A stretch of 64,000 nucleotides of DNA from Ruminimicrobiellum sp045223915 (GTDB lineage: Bacteria; Elusimicrobiota; Endomicrobiia; Endomicrobiales; Endomicrobiaceae). Position 1 is the stretch's first letter, and every line of letters starts with the position of its first letter. Positions 20,100 to 30,919 of the stretch are shown one piece after another. The stretch spans positions 1-64,000 of the forward strand of contig JBGUZU010000044.1 in assembly GCA_045223915.1 (NCBI GenBank), in the 5' to 3' direction. Made by a program: the position numbers and the translations under genes. The notes under the pieces were generated by a model, which was not told the origin of the DNA, made no database searches, and saw only the letters and a list, made by a program, of their open reading frames with translations.

Positions 20100-21322
20100 C
20101 TTTTTTTCTTCCTTACTAAGAAAATACAGAATCCTAAAGCTATTGTGTATAAAATGGTTGCGGTAATTAAAACAATTTGATAATTTCCACCTGTAAGATT
20201 TAAGATGATTTCAGATGTATTATTACCTGTAATACCTGCTACCGCCCATGCTGATAGCGCCAATCCATGAATTTGTGAGATTTTTAACATACCAAATCTT
20301 TCAGACAAAAGAGCGGGCAAGGTAGAAAATCCACCGCCGTATCCTGCATTTATAATTAAAAGATAAGTAATAACTAAAGCTCCTAATATAAATGAATTGG
20401 CTCCATTAATTGCATTGGTACTTATCATTAAAATAGAAATGATCATACAACTAATAAAAATAATTTTATAAATTGTATTTCTTTGTTTGCATTTATCTGA
20501 TACAGTAGAATATCCTATTCTACCTAAAGCATTTGCAATAGCTGTACAAGAGGGAACGACGCTTATAATTGTGGATAAAGCGGCTACTGCGATAAAGGCT
20601 GTATTTAATATCTGTTTCTCATAAGAAATAATCATTAAACCACAATGAATATTAATATAAAACATTAACCAGATTCCAAGAAACTCTCTTTTTTTAAACA
20701 TTTTAAAAATAGATTCTTTTTCTTTTGCGGTAGTTTCAATCCATCCATCAGGCTTCTTCAAAAGCAAGTGCCCTATAAACATTACAACTAAATAGAATAG
20801 TCCTAAAATAATAAACATTGGAACTATGCCAAAATTGGTTTGGAGCATTTCCATGATTGGAGTTGCTATTGCTTTTGCTAAACCAAAACCCATAATTGAA
20901 ATGCCAGTAGCGAGTCCTTTATTCTTACTAAACCATAACATTAAAGTTTTTACTGGTGTAAGATAACCTATACCAAGTCCAATGCCCATTATACAACCAT
21001 AACACAAATAAATTCCAATTAATGCCATCCATCCTTTTAAGAAAAGGATAGACAGTCCTGTTCCTATCATTCCTACTGAAAAACAAACACAAGAAATTAA
21101 TGAACTTCTATGAATATTTTTTTCAACTAGTTTACCAGCAAATGCAGCAGACATACCAAGAAAGAAAATTGCTAAAGAAAATGCCCAACCAACAGCGAAT
21201 GGCGACATCTCAATTTGTTTAGCTATTGCTTCTTTAAATGTTGACCAACAATATACAGTACCAATAGAACAGTGAATTAGGAGGGCGGGGACCGCCGCCC
21301 TCATCCATTTATTATTCATCAT
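20096..21322 (-). CDS. OFA-family MFS transporter (oxalate/formate antiporter-like)
   Basis: The 408-residue protein has about 12 hydrophobic segments and major facilitator features. The segment IMGIGLGIGYLTPVKTLMLW, then FSKNKGLATGISIMGFG, is the hallmark of the oxalate:formate antiporter (OFA) family in the inner membrane. The gene lies between nrdD/orf104 and nrdG. It overlaps orf104 and its TGA overlaps the remnant nrdG start, so it is part of the original nrd operon. Class III reductases of the formate-dependent type oxidise formate as reductant, so a formate importer is the likely role (inference). Alternatives are oxalate or another monocarboxylate. There is no TAG. Transporters of this kind are very rare in phages. 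Confidence 0.75.
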   Translation of the reverse strand: MMNNKWMRAAVPALLIHCSIGTVYCWSTFKEAIAKQIEMSPFAVGWAFSLAIFFLGMSAAFAGKLVEKNIHRSSLISCVCFSVGMIGTGLSILFLKGWMALIGIYLCYGCIMGIGLGIGYLTPVKTLMLWFSKNKGLATGISIMGFGLAKAIATPIMEMLQTNFGIVPMFIILGLFYLVVMFIGHLLLKKPDGWIETTAKEKESIFKMFKKREFLGIWLMFYINIHCGLMIISYEKQILNTAFIAVAALSTIISVVPSCTAIANALGRIGYSTVSDKCKQRNTIYKIIFISCMIISILMISTNAINGANSFILGALVITYLLIINAGYGGGFSTLPALLSERFGMLKISQIHGLALSAWAVAGITGNNTSEIILNLTGGNYQIVLITATILYTIALGFCIFLVRKKKR

Positions 21323-21626
21323 TATCTCTATTCTCCTTTAAATTAAAATAATGATAACTCATAGTAAGAGGTCTGATTATGGCTTCATATGTATTTTCAG
21401 TAATTTCAAAATCCTTATCTATATAAATACAATCAGCCCTTTGACAAGTGTGCATTAGTTCAGGAGCAAACCAGGAAAATAAAATCCAATTAGCTTCAAG
21501 AAGAAGATTTGAGTTATCTTCATATATTTTACCAAATGTTTTATAATCTTTCCCAAGTTTTTGTTGTAAAAATTTAAATGCTTTATCTTTTGAATCTGTG
21601 ATTATTAATACTTTTATTGATGACAT
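21312..21626 (-). CDS. Protein of unknown function in the nrd operon
   Basis: The 104-residue protein begins SSIKVLIITDSKDKAFKFLQ and has a Rossmann-like alternation of strands and helices (ANWILFSWFAPELM; CIYIDKDFEIT). It begins one base after the nrdD stop behind AAGGAGG and ends inside the transporter start, so all are co-translated. No family is recognised. Its function is possibly linked to the reductase or the transporter. Confidence 0.6.
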   Translation of the reverse strand: MSSIKVLIITDSKDKAFKFLQQKLGKDYKTFGKIYEDNSNLLLEANWILFSWFAPELMHTCQRADCIYIDKDFEITENTYEAIIRPLTMSYHYFNLKENRDNDE

Positions 21627-21627
21627 A

Positions 21628-22969
21628 TTAATCCTCCTTAAAATTCCTTTTTAATAAAGAAGAGTGTTTAAATCTCATTTCAGTTTCTTGTTGCTTTCCT
21701 AAATTAAATGCAGTTTTATAATCTCCCGTTAAATATCCCGTTACTCTACGAAGCCTTTGAATATTGGTTCCTTTACACATAGGACATTCTTCATTAATTT
21801 CTCCTTCGTAGCCGCAAGTTAAACATAAATCATTAGGAATATTTAAAGCAAAATAAGGAATATCTTTATCCATTGCATATGTTACTATTGTTTCCAATGC
21901 GTCTATATTATGTAAAATAGAAGTGTCTAATTCTACATAAGTAATACAACCTGCACTACTATATCCAGTTAATTGACTTTCAATATCAATTTTTGTAAAT
22001 GGATCAATTTCTTTCCATACAGGTACATGAATTGAATTTGTAAAGAAATCTTTATCACTTACATTAGGAATAATACCATACTGCTTTTGAAATTTTTTCA
22101 TCGCGGTATAACATAAATTTTCTGCGGGGCTGTAATAAACTCCAAAATTTAATTTATATTTTTCTTTAAATTCCTTACAACGTTTTTGAAATAAAGATTC
22201 AATCTTTTTTGCTAACTCAAGACCTTCACAATCAGTTTGGTCTTTTCCTATTAAAATTTGTAGCGTTTCAGCAAGTCCTATTTGACCAAGGGCTAAAGTG
22301 CCATGTTTTAATGCGCTTTGGATTCCTTCTTCAGGATGATAGCCTGCCATAGTATTGTTTTCCCACATAAACTTTGCTGAAAGTGGATTTTGTGAACAAA
22401 TATATTCATATCTTTCAATTAGCATATCTTTTGCTATTTCAATTTTTTTATCAAGATATAACATAAATAAATCAGTAATATTATCATCGTATTCATTATT
22501 AAAATCTTCTTTTGCCATCATTGCTAAAGTAGGAAGTATAATTGTAACAGGACAAATATTACCTCTTCCGTCTTTTCGTTGCGGATTTACTCCTGGTTCT
22601 GCATTAATATCAAATCCATTTGCAGTTCTGCAACCCATGGTAGACATATATGTAGTTGGATCGTTTTTATCATATCCAGCATTTCCTGACCAATCGCAAT
22701 TTACATAATTTGGATATAATCTTTTTGCAGTTGATTCAAGAGCTAGTCTAAATAAATCATAATTAGGGGTATCTGGTTCTTTATTAACCCCACTCATAAC
22801 TTGAAAAATGCCACAGGGAAAAACAGAAGTTTTATGAAATCTACCAACTCCTTTTATAGAACCTTCAAGAAGAGCTTGAATTACCATTCTGCCTTCAGGA
22901 AGTGTACAAGTTCCATAATTAATAGAAGTAAAAGGTAATTGATTTCCACTTCTACTTTGTAATGTATTA
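21628..22969 (-). CDS. nrdD: Anaerobic ribonucleotide reductase NrdD, 3' exon
   Basis: NrdD reduces ribonucleoside triphosphates to dNTPs without oxygen. This exon resumes exactly at NTLQSRSGNQLPFTSINYGT, the active-site region of class III enzymes. It ends with the zinc site (CLTCGYEGEINEECPMC) and the glycyl-radical loop RVTGYLTGDY. After joining to 23928-24880 the protein is about 764 residues, similar to Firmicutes NrdD. No TAG occurs in this exon. It is followed by orf104, the OFA transporter and nrdG. Confidence 0.95.
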
Positions 22970-23927
22970 CATTTATATTCACATAAGGTCGCTAATCTTA
23001 TGCAGTTCTCTTATGAACTTCTTTATGTCACCATAAAGATTAGACTATATCTTCACCCTCTTAGTAGAGGGGGTTACCATTTCGAGTCGCTTGACTCTAC
23101 TCCTCGTTTTATGAGGATAGTCGTTAGGCATTTATTGTATCATCATAATATCTTAAATGGTATCCTTTAAGAGTTTTACCTCTGCCTTTACATAATTTTG
23201 AAATATTTGTAGCAGGGATACCTAATTGTCTACTACATTCTTGAACTGATTCAAATACTGTTTTTAATTCTTCACAGTAGACAGGTTTTTTATGAGAGGC
23301 TTTTCGTATATTTTCTTTGGCCTAGTTAGAACAAGGGGTATGTCTATTTTTTGCTGCTTCAGAAAGTTTCTGTTTATGTTTTTCTGTTAAATGTTTGCCT
23401 TTTTGAGCTTCACTAATTTTCTTTTTCTTTTCTTCTGAACAGGGGTGTCCTAAACCATTTTTATTACCCATCATAGATTGAGAAATTTTTTGTTTTGTTT
23501 CTTTATTCATTGTAAATACATCTCCACCAGAAGTGGAATTATATCCAAACTCTCTGTCCATAGAATGATATTTTGCAATTAATTCTTGCTCTTTTTTACA
23601 GGCTTCTTCTTTAGTTAAATTTTGAAACAATATATTATGTTCAAAATTATCCCAACCATATTTTTGAATAGCAGCATAAAAATGTGGACTTGATTTATAA
23701 CCCTATCCATGTCGCCATCTTTGTTCTGGTTTTTGTTTGGTTATACCAATATAGACTTTACCATTTATTTTATTTTTATGTTGATATACAGTATACATTA
23801 TTAACCTCCTTTTCTTATATAATTTGATGATACAAATTTAGCACGGGATTGTCTTATTTATTTTAAGAGTTCCCCCGTTTAGATAACTATGTTCTTAATA
23901 TTACTATTAAGTCGTCCTAATTATTTA
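22970..23927 (-). ncRNA. Group I intron in nrdD
   Basis: The 958-base intron begins TAAATAATTAGG and has the core string CTAAACGGGG...GACAATCCCGTGCTAA (about 23832-23880), strikingly like the T4 td-type group IA2 introns. The 3' part holds AACGACTATCC, AAGATATAGTCT and a hairpin CTTTATG/CATAAAG. Splicing after U (23928) and at G (22970) gives HNL-NTLQSRSG, a perfect NrdD sequence. It encodes a GIY-YIG endonuclease. Confidence 0.9.
23124..23798 (-). CDS. Intron-encoded GIY-YIG homing endonuclease (nrdD intron)
   Basis: The 224-residue product has VYQHKNKINGKVYIGITKQK (GIY-YIG), RWRHGQGYKSS with a recoded Q, and ATG 23798 behind AAGGAGG. The C-terminal region holds three NUMOD3-type repeats (HPCSEEKKKKISEAQKGK; HLTEKHKQKLSEAAKNR) and an IENR1-like helix-turn-helix (SVQECSRQLGIPATNISKLC), which bind the homing site. 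Two TAG codons are in frame. The stop lies in the intron's conserved ACGACTATCC strand. Confidence 0.85.
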
Positions 23928-24880
23928 AGATTATGGTACATTCCTTCAACCGCTTGATTTAATTCTTTTATTGTCATATCTCTTGCATATTGATATGCCT
24001 CTTTATTATTGTATATATATGTATCATTTATATCAGTTTTACTTAATGTCTCTTTTGGCAATTCATTCAATTTAAATGTTTTATCTCCAATTCCAACTGG
24101 AATTGTCATTTCTTCTTTTTTTGATATATATTTTAATCCATCAATATAATGTTTATAAAAACTTTTGCGCACATATGGTACCATAGTCCAGTCTAAATGT
24201 GTCGCTGAAACGCCACCAAATTGCTGTAATGACTGGATTTGAAATAATACAGCAACAAGTTGAAATGCAGTGCTTATAGAGTTAGCTGGACGCACATCTG
24301 TTTGACGAGTGTTAAAACCCTTTGCTAACAAATCATCAAAGGGGATTGATAAACAATTATGCATACCAACAGCATATGAATCTAAGTCGTGAATGTAAAT
24401 TATATTATTTAGATGATGTTCTTTGGATGTTTTTGACATACAGTTATCTAAAGCAAATTGCTTCATAATAACAGAATCAAATTCACCTTTTCTTCCTCCA
24501 AAAGAATTTTCATCTACATTAGCATTTTGGTTATCAATTTTTTTCGCAGATAGTTTATCTTTTGCCGCCTGCATCATCATATTGTTCCAATTGCGCTGTT
24601 TAGATCTTTCTTCACGGTATTTTATATATGCTTTTGCTACATCTTTTCTTTTAGTAGACATCAATCCATTTTCAACCAAATCTTGAATTTCTTCTATTGA
24701 TTGAGGTTCTTCTATATCTTCGCAAAAACCTTCAATATAATTGGCTATATTTTCAGCTTTTGTTTCAGCATATGGAGTTACATTTCCATCTACTGCCTAA
24801 AATGCTTTTAATATAGCTGTTTTAATTTTTTCAAGATTAAATGGCATTATTCTACCGTCTCTTTTTACAACATAAATCAT
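23928..24880 (-). CDS. nrdD: Anaerobic ribonucleotide reductase NrdD, 5' exon
   Basis: The exon encodes residues 1-317. An ATP-cone allosteric domain comes first (IYVVKRDGRIMPFNLEKIK, with one TAG at about residue 26). The N-terminal half of the class III catalytic barrel follows, including IHDLDSYAVGMHNCLSIPFD, GGVSATHLDWTM and AVEGMYHNL at the exon end. AGGAGG lies before ATG 24880. The ATP-cone implies dATP feedback control. It is the first gene of the nrd operon. Confidence 0.95.
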
Positions 24881-24949
24881 TTTTCTTTTCCTCCTAAGTA
24901 TATAAAATAATTTTAGGTTACTTATATAATAAAAAAAGTAGGAGATATT

Positions 24950-25513
24950 TTAATTAAAATAGCCCTTTTTATTAAAATTATTCCAATTTTCTTCAAGATT
25001 ATTTTCTTCATTTGAAAATGTAAAATATTGAAATGGTATTTTTTCAAAATCTATTAAATCTGAAAGAAATCTACGACAAATTTCTTTACAATTAGGTTTT
25101 TGTTCTCTATTTAAAGTGCGTAATAATCTTGTTTTATCAGAAGCTTTAACCCTTATGGGAATAATAGAAATTTTATTTTCAAAACAGCTTATAATAGAAT
25201 TAATACCTTGAATATTAAATACTCCTACATTAACTGTATCTGTTCTTAAATTATCTACAGAAGTGCCATAAAACCAATTATTAAATTTGGTATATTCAAG
25301 AATTTTATGCTGTTGAATTAATTCTTTAAATTTATCTGTTTTTATAAAATAATAATCTTGTCCTTCTGTTTCATTGTCTCTTTTTGGGCGGGTAGTATAA
25401 GAAATTAATTTATTGTAGCCAGGGTGTTTTTTTAAAATAAAGTTTTGAAGGGCATCTTTTCCGACGCCCGCTTCACCAAATAAAGCAATGATTTTTATAG
25501 GTTCTTTAATCAT
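24950..25513 (-). CDS. Guanylate kinase-like nucleotide kinase
   Basis: The 187-residue protein has a P-loop LFGEAGVGKDAL (residues 11-22) and the GMP-binding signature YTTRPKRDNETEGQDYYFI (about 39-57). These are typical of guanylate kinases, which make GDP or dGDP from the monophosphates. The lid segment (RVKASDKTRLLRTLNRE) is present, while the C-terminal part is divergent. The start overlaps the dnaE stop by 8 bases. The role fits dNTP supply. The exact base specificity could be altered, as in phage dNMP kinases. Confidence 0.75.
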   Translation of the reverse strand: MIKEPIKIIALFGEAGVGKDALQNFILKKHPGYNKLISYTTRPKRDNETEGQDYYFIKTDKFKELIQQHKILEYTKFNNWFYGTSVDNLRTDTVNVGVFNIQGINSIISCFENKISIIPIRVKASDKTRLLRTLNREQKPNCKEICRRFLSDLIDFEKIPFQYFTFSNEENNLEENWNNFNKKGYFN

Positions 25514-28500
25514 CTATGTCTATCCTTTCATGTTCTAATGAGATGTCTTTACCATTTACATTGGTTATTTTATATAATTGATGTGTTGTTGTGTTTTTAT
25601 ATGTTTTAGCAACAAAAGTGTCTTCTCTTCTGTATCCTGTTATTAATACTTTTGTTCCACGAGTAAACCATCCTTTTTCTAAAACTTTCTTTTTTCCATC
25701 TGCTTGTACTTGTGAAATTTGTCTATTGAACATGGCATAATATTCTTTTGTAAATTTTACAGTAACAACCCCCGTGGTTGTTAATACAGAAATAGATGCT
25801 TTTGTATTATCTTTACTAATTATAGTTCCAGCAATTTTATATAATTTAAATATTGGAAGATCTTTATTATTTCTTTTATACCAATAATCCACTTCTGGCT
25901 CATATGACAAATCAAAGAAGTTAACAATTCCATATTTAAATGTATTGATATTTATTAATTCATGAGGATGATAATAAAAGCATAAACTTTCCATTTCCCA
26001 TGCAGATACAGTACCAATTGCATATTTATTCCATGCTTCATTAAATAATAAAGCATTATATTGTGCTAATAATTCTGTTTGATTATTTTTTAACCAATTT
26101 CTTGCGGCATCCATTTCTTTTTGATAAATTTTATCCCATTTTGTTTGTAAAATACATGGAACTCCATTTATTACATCTAACTGTTCTACATCATAATGTT
26201 CTGAGTAAAAAGTTAAAGTTTTTGAATCAAAAGCATAATACTTTCCAACTTTTTTATATTCTTTTAAAAATTTGTTAAATAAGTATGCCTGTTTTTGTGG
26301 ATATAACGTTTCTGGAATTAAATTACTATTTAATAATCCATTAAAGTTTTGTAGATTAAGTTTTTTCTTTGGCTCACAAGTTAAATATAAATAATATGCC
26401 ATAATTGCATATCGAGGATTTTTTGGACAAATTTGTTTTGCCCAATGCTCATCTAATTTATCAAAAGCTCCTGACTTAATTAAAGAAATCATTTGAGTTT
26501 TATTTAAAGAGCATTTTTTCATAAAATCTATAATCCCCGTATAGGGACGATTTTCAATGATGGTTTTAATAATATTATTACCAATTTTATTAACGCCCTT
26601 TAAACCAAATAAAATTTCATTATTATTTTCATCTGGAGCAAAACTATATTCAGATTGATTAATATCAATTAAAGATACTTTAATTCCTTTTGAAGTAATA
26701 TCCCCAATAGCTTTTGCAAGTTTTGAATAGTCTGTCGTTTTTTCTATTTTTTTCTTACCATTTCTATTTGGTAAATCTTCATAAATAAAATTATCAGTAT
26801 CTTCTTGCTCATAAATATTAACAATCTCTACTTTCTCTTCCTCTTCAAGAGAACCGCTATTTACAATTAAACAGGCGGTGTTCCAGTAAATTGGGTTCCA
26901 ATTAGTTGCTAAATAAATTGTTTGAACTCCGATAAAAGAATAAGCAAGAGCATGAATAATACTGAATGAATATCCCATCTGAGGACCAACTCCACGTTCC
27001 CAAATGTAGTTACCCAATGCAGAACTTTTTGCCATGCTTAATATTTTTTGATGAAGTTCAGGAATTTTTGCCATTTGTTTTTTACCTACAATTTTTCTTG
27101 CGGCGTTAGCTTCTTTTAATGAAAAACCGCATATATCTTCATCCATTAACATTTTCATAAGTTGCTCTTGTGAAGGAGGAACTCCATAAGAAGTTTTAAA
27201 ATAAGGTTCAATAGTTGTTTGTTCCCTTGTAGATAGACCAGCTTTATTCATTTCTTGATACCATAACTTAATATTATTTTTATAACGGATGTATCTATCC
27301 ATGGGGGTTTCTTCGCCTTTTTCTGCAGTCATTAATCTCATTAAGCCATTAGCATCTGCCATTTCTAAAATATTAGTAGCTTTAATTTTTTTAGCCGCTT
27401 GTGATCCAACATCAGAATCAAATTGAAATACATTTAGAACTGTATTATTTTTTAAGGCATCCCAAATTCTTGTGTCATCTAATGGCAGAACTTCTGGATG
27501 AAAATATTGATTATAAATTTCTCTTAATGTTAATTTATTATCAAGTTTTCCATATTTTTGCAATAGTTTTATAGTTTCTACAATTTTATCTTGAACTTCT
27601 GTTACAAGAAAATCATATTTAGTCATGCCGCACGCTTCACATTTATGTAAATCCCATTGAGTAATAATTTCTCCCTTTGGAGTTTTCATAAAACATCCAA
27701 ATTCATAAGGGTCTTCATCAAATAAAATAACTCCACTTGCATGGCTACTTCTTTTATTTACAAGCCCCTCAATAGATAGGGCAATGTTTAATAAACCTTC
27801 AAATTGATTAATTGTATTAATAAAAGGTTGAATTGGTTTTCTATCTTTATCAGGGTTACCATATACAACATCTTTTAATGGCCATAAGAAACCTCTTTCG
27901 CTCGGCACAAGTGAAGATAAAAATTGTGCAGTGTCAACGTCAATGCCATCTGGATAATCTTCAGAACGATATCCGCGGCAGGCTGTTAAAATTGCCGATT
28001 TAGTTCCTTCTGTACCAAAGGTTGCAATCAGTGTACATCCAAGATTTTGTTTACTTAATCCGTCAACTCCATCATAAAAAAACTGTCCTCTTTCTTCTTT
28101 TATTCTTTGAAGAATCAATGGACGCTTACTTGGACAAAGGTCAATATCAATATCTCCAAGTTCGACTCTCTCTTTATTTAAATATCTCCAAAATGGAAGC
28201 TCCCATTTAATAGGATCCAATTGAGTGATTCCTAAAAGATAGTGATTTAATCCTGAACAAGATGAGCCTCTTCCTGCGCCAACCGTGCTTCCGCACTCCC
28301 AGAACATATCAACATAATGTTGAAGAACAATAGGATATCTAAACATATTAGTTCCAAGTTTTTCACTAATTGTTTTCTTTATATCTGCTTCTTCTTCAAG
28401 TCGTTGTATATATTCATTATTATCTATATTCATTTGTTTTAATTTAATTAAACAAGCATTTACCCAATATCTTTCATATTTATCATCGGATATTTTCATA

Positions 28501-29483
28501 TTGTATAAAGTTGGGAAATCTTTTAAACTTTTATCTTCATATTTTACACAATCTTTTACTTCAACTTTTGGAATAGTTTGATTATGTTTTAAACTATAAT
28601 TTTCAATTTTATTATAAATTTCTTCAGAAGTTGCTACAAGATTTTCATAATTTAATTCTGATGGAGTTATATTTTCTTTTATTTCTTCTTCTGTTTGAAG
28701 ATATGCATATTCATAAAAAGCATCAACCTCTCGCTCTCCGCCTTTTGAATTAAGATAAGATTTATGAATATATCTATCTTCCTTTTTTAAATAATGTGCA
28801 TCTGTTCCTAATACCATTTTACATTTAAAAGCTGCTGCAATAGACTGCAATCTTTTATTGACAGCTATTTGCTCACGAGATTGACCTGGAGCGCACTCAA
28901 TATAAAAATCATTTCCAAAAGTATTTTTACACCATAACATAAAATTTACAATATTATGATGAGCTTCATCTTTAGAAATGACATCATTGTTTTTTTCTGC
29001 CTTTATTAAATTTAATGTTTCAATTGAAAGTTTTCCTCCAAGACAGGCGGTTGTTGCAATTAAACTATTAGGATATTTTTTTACAATTCGTTCTATTTCA
29101 TCGTATGTAGTTGGAACTCTTTCAATACCTCGATCCCAATAACTATTCATCCATGACACAGAAGATAATTCTCTTAATGCCTTAAATCCTATTTGATTTT
29201 TTGCAATTAAGATAAAGTGATAATATTTTTGACCCATTTCTCTTTTATCAATTAGATAAATTTCATTTCCTAATGCAATTTTAAAATCAGGGTTGTTTTC
29301 TTGAATTTCTTGTGCATAAAAATTAGCTTCAGGAGCGGCAGATAAACATTCATGATCTGTAATTGCAATACCACTTAATCCATTTTCTACTGCTCTATTA
29401 ATTAAGGGTTTAACTTTATTTATGCAATCAAGTAAACGAATATTTGAGAACTCGGTATGTGAATGAATCTCAAATCTACTCAT
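25506..29483 (-). CDS. dnaE: DNA polymerase III alpha subunit (DnaE type) with PHP domain
   Basis: The 1325-residue C-family replicative polymerase has an N-terminal PHP domain with RFEIHSHTEFSN (metal-binding HxH) and AITDHECLSA. The palm has VGAGRGSSCSGLNHYLLGIT and the catalytic acids in GDIDIDLCPSKR (about residues 430-441). The fingers, a helix-hairpin-helix part (GLKGVNKIGNNIIKTII) and a C-terminal OB-like domain (SISVLTTTGVVTVKF) follow. The gene has no TAG although it is the longest in the window. It has its own terminator-promoter upstream (29515-29564). Phages with a host-type DnaE are uncommon. The phage likely runs its own fork, probably still using a host clamp. Confidence 0.95.
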   Translation of the reverse strand: MSRFEIHSHTEFSNIRLLDCINKVKPLINRAVENGLSGIAITDHECLSAAPEANFYAQEIQENNPDFKIALGNEIYLIDKREMGQKYYHFILIAKNQIGFKALRELSSVSWMNSYWDRGIERVPTTYDEIERIVKKYPNSLIATTACLGGKLSIETLNLIKAEKNNDVISKDEAHHNIVNFMLWCKNTFGNDFYIECAPGQSREQIAVNKRLQSIAAAFKCKMVLGTDAHYLKKEDRYIHKSYLNSKGGEREVDAFYEYAYLQTEEEIKENITPSELNYENLVATSEEIYNKIENYSLKHNQTIPKVEVKDCVKYEDKSLKDFPTLYNMKISDDKYERYWVNACLIKLKQMNIDNNEYIQRLEEEADIKKTISEKLGTNMFRYPIVLQHYVDMFWECGSTVGAGRGSSCSGLNHYLLGITQLDPIKWELPFWRYLNKERVELGDIDIDLCPSKRPLILQRIKEERGQFFYDGVDGLSKQNLGCTLIATFGTEGTKSAILTACRGYRSEDYPDGIDVDTAQFLSSLVPSERGFLWPLKDVVYGNPDKDRKPIQPFINTINQFEGLLNIALSIEGLVNKRSSHASGVILFDEDPYEFGCFMKTPKGEIITQWDLHKCEACGMTKYDFLVTEVQDKIVETIKLLQKYGKLDNKLTLREIYNQYFHPEVLPLDDTRIWDALKNNTVLNVFQFDSDVGSQAAKKIKATNILEMADANGLMRLMTAEKGEETPMDRYIRYKNNIKLWYQEMNKAGLSTREQTTIEPYFKTSYGVPPSQEQLMKMLMDEDICGFSLKEANAARKIVGKKQMAKIPELHQKILSMAKSSALGNYIWERGVGPQMGYSFSIIHALAYSFIGVQTIYLATNWNPIYWNTACLIVNSGSLEEEEKVEIVNIYEQEDTDNFIYEDLPNRNGKKKIEKTTDYSKLAKAIGDITSKGIKVSLIDINQSEYSFAPDENNNEILFGLKGVNKIGNNIIKTIIENRPYTGIIDFMKKCSLNKTQMISLIKSGAFDKLDEHWAKQICPKNPRYAIMAYYLYLTCEPKKKLNLQNFNGLLNSNLIPETLYPQKQAYLFNKFLKEYKKVGKYYAFDSKTLTFYSEHYDVEQLDVINGVPCILQTKWDKIYQKEMDAARNWLKNNQTELLAQYNALLFNEAWNKYAIGTVSAWEMESLCFYYHPHELININTFKYGIVNFFDLSYEPEVDYWYKRNNKDLPIFKLYKIAGTIISKDNTKASISVLTTTGVVTVKFTKEYYAMFNRQISQVQADGKKKVLEKGWFTRGTKVLITGYRREDTFVAKTYKNTTTHQLYKITNVNGKDISLEHERIDIDD

Positions 29484-29495
29484 ATTTTTGCCCCC

Positions 29496-29564
29496 TTATT
29501 ATTTCATATAATATATTATAACAAAAAAAATAAAAAAAGTCAAGTATGATTAATTACTTGACTT
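29496..29564 (-). repeat. 69-base terminator-promoter repeat, copy 1 (before dnaE)
   Basis: Matches 30851-30919 at 67 of 69 bases, in the same orientation. It contains a hairpin (29537-29546 with 29555-29564) that ends the methyltransferase gene. Its 3' arm supplies TTGACT (29538-29543), spaced 17 bases from TATAAT (29515-29520), which drives dnaE. Confidence 0.85.
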
Positions 29565-30806
29565 ATCTTTTTTTGTTGCTTCAATTAAATGCGCAATAAT
29601 ATCAACTGTCCAACCATTTCCTAACATTTTATAGGCTTGGGTATTACTAACGGGGAATTCATACCAATTTGGTACGGTTTGTAAACGCTTACATTCTGGT
29701 ATAGTAAGTTTACGGATAATATAATATCCATCATCTAACTTAATTGGATAAGTTTTATCTTTAAAGGTAATATTACCATTTTTAACTTCGTATATAGGAT
29801 ATGCTTTTCCATCCGCCGCAGATATAGCTTCGGATTGAGTCTCGTCGGCTGGAATTGCATATAATCCCGTTTTTCCACCTGGACCTCCGCTACTTGCAGT
29901 TAAGGTTACAGTTTTTCCATCAGTAGAATAAATGCGGTATCCTTGGGAATTTATTATTTTTCCTTCAGAGGTAGGGTGTAACCCAACTTGAACTGGTTCG
30001 CCAATAAAATTATCTTTTAATACGGTGGTAAGTGCGTTTGTTTTTCCATCAGTTCGTGCCTCAAGATGTTGATATGTAGGTACATCTGTCTTTTTACTTC
30101 TGTTATTGGTATCTACATATCTTCCTCTTGAGGCAATACACGCAGGTTCAGCCACCATAGTTCTTTGATGTCGTTCGATTGTATTCCAAGCACAAGTCCC
30201 TTGGTAACTTGCGGTTAGACAATACGCCTTGTCACAGCTTGTTAGGTCATATCCGCCAATAACATCCTTTAATAAAATTCCTTCATCTTTGGGCTGTTTA
30301 ACGTCAACTTTACTATAAGTTCCATCTTCATTTCTCTTCCCAACCCAATATAGCCTTTGCCTATTTTGAGCCGAAACTAGAGCAGAATTAATACAAATTG
30401 GTTCAAAACCAAAAGTTTCTGTAATACTCGCTCTAATTGCTTTAGACATTGACTTATTATTTTCATAAATGAAATATTTTGGTTCAGCTTCATTTAACGC
30501 TCTTGTATATTGGCTAAATAATTCCCATCCAAGTCCACTTGCGGTAGTTTCTCTTTTATCTGGTGATTGTGCAATGCTCCAATAAGTACAAGGTGAGCCG
30601 CCTATTAAGTAATCAATATCATTATATTTTGTAAAATCAGCTTGAAAGACATCTCCACATTCCTAGATTTGTGGAAAATTATATCTAGCTGTTTTTATCG
30701 CAAATTTGTCAATTTCATAGGCGTAATAGTTATTAATTGGCATTTTTACTTTTTGAAATGCAAGCATACCACAAGCCATTCCATCAAAAAGTGATAAAAT
30801 ATTCAT
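29550..30806 (-). CDS. DNA cytosine-5 methyltransferase
   Basis: The 418-residue enzyme transfers methyl from SAM to C5 of cytosine in DNA. Motif I is LSLFDGMACG (residues 4-13), motif IV with the catalytic Cys is GGSPCTYWS, motif VI is YENNKSM, motif VIII includes AQNRQRLYW, and motifs IX-X are KRLQTVPNWY and YKMLGNGWTVDII near the C terminus. One TAG at about residue 48 is read through. The gene is bracketed by two 69-base direct repeats that hold its promoter and terminator, so it looks like a removable cassette. Likely role: protection from host restriction. A partner nuclease is not visible. Confidence 0.9.
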
Positions 30807-30850
30807 AATTAGCTAATCTCCTTTTTAAATAATAAATTAAGTATATTTAA

Positions 30851-30919
30851 TTATTATTTCATATAATATATTATAACGAAAAAAATAAAAAAAGTCAAGT
30901 ATAATTAATTACTTGACTT
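30851..30919 (-). repeat. 69-base terminator-promoter repeat, copy 2 (before the methyltransferase)
   Basis: Same unit as 29496-29564. The hairpin arms are 30892-30901 and 30910-30919, TTGACT is 30893-30898 and TATAAT is 30870-30875 with a 17-base spacer. It drives the methyltransferase. The approximately 160 bases upstream (30920-31079) hold only very short frames, and no gene is called there. Confidence 0.85.
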
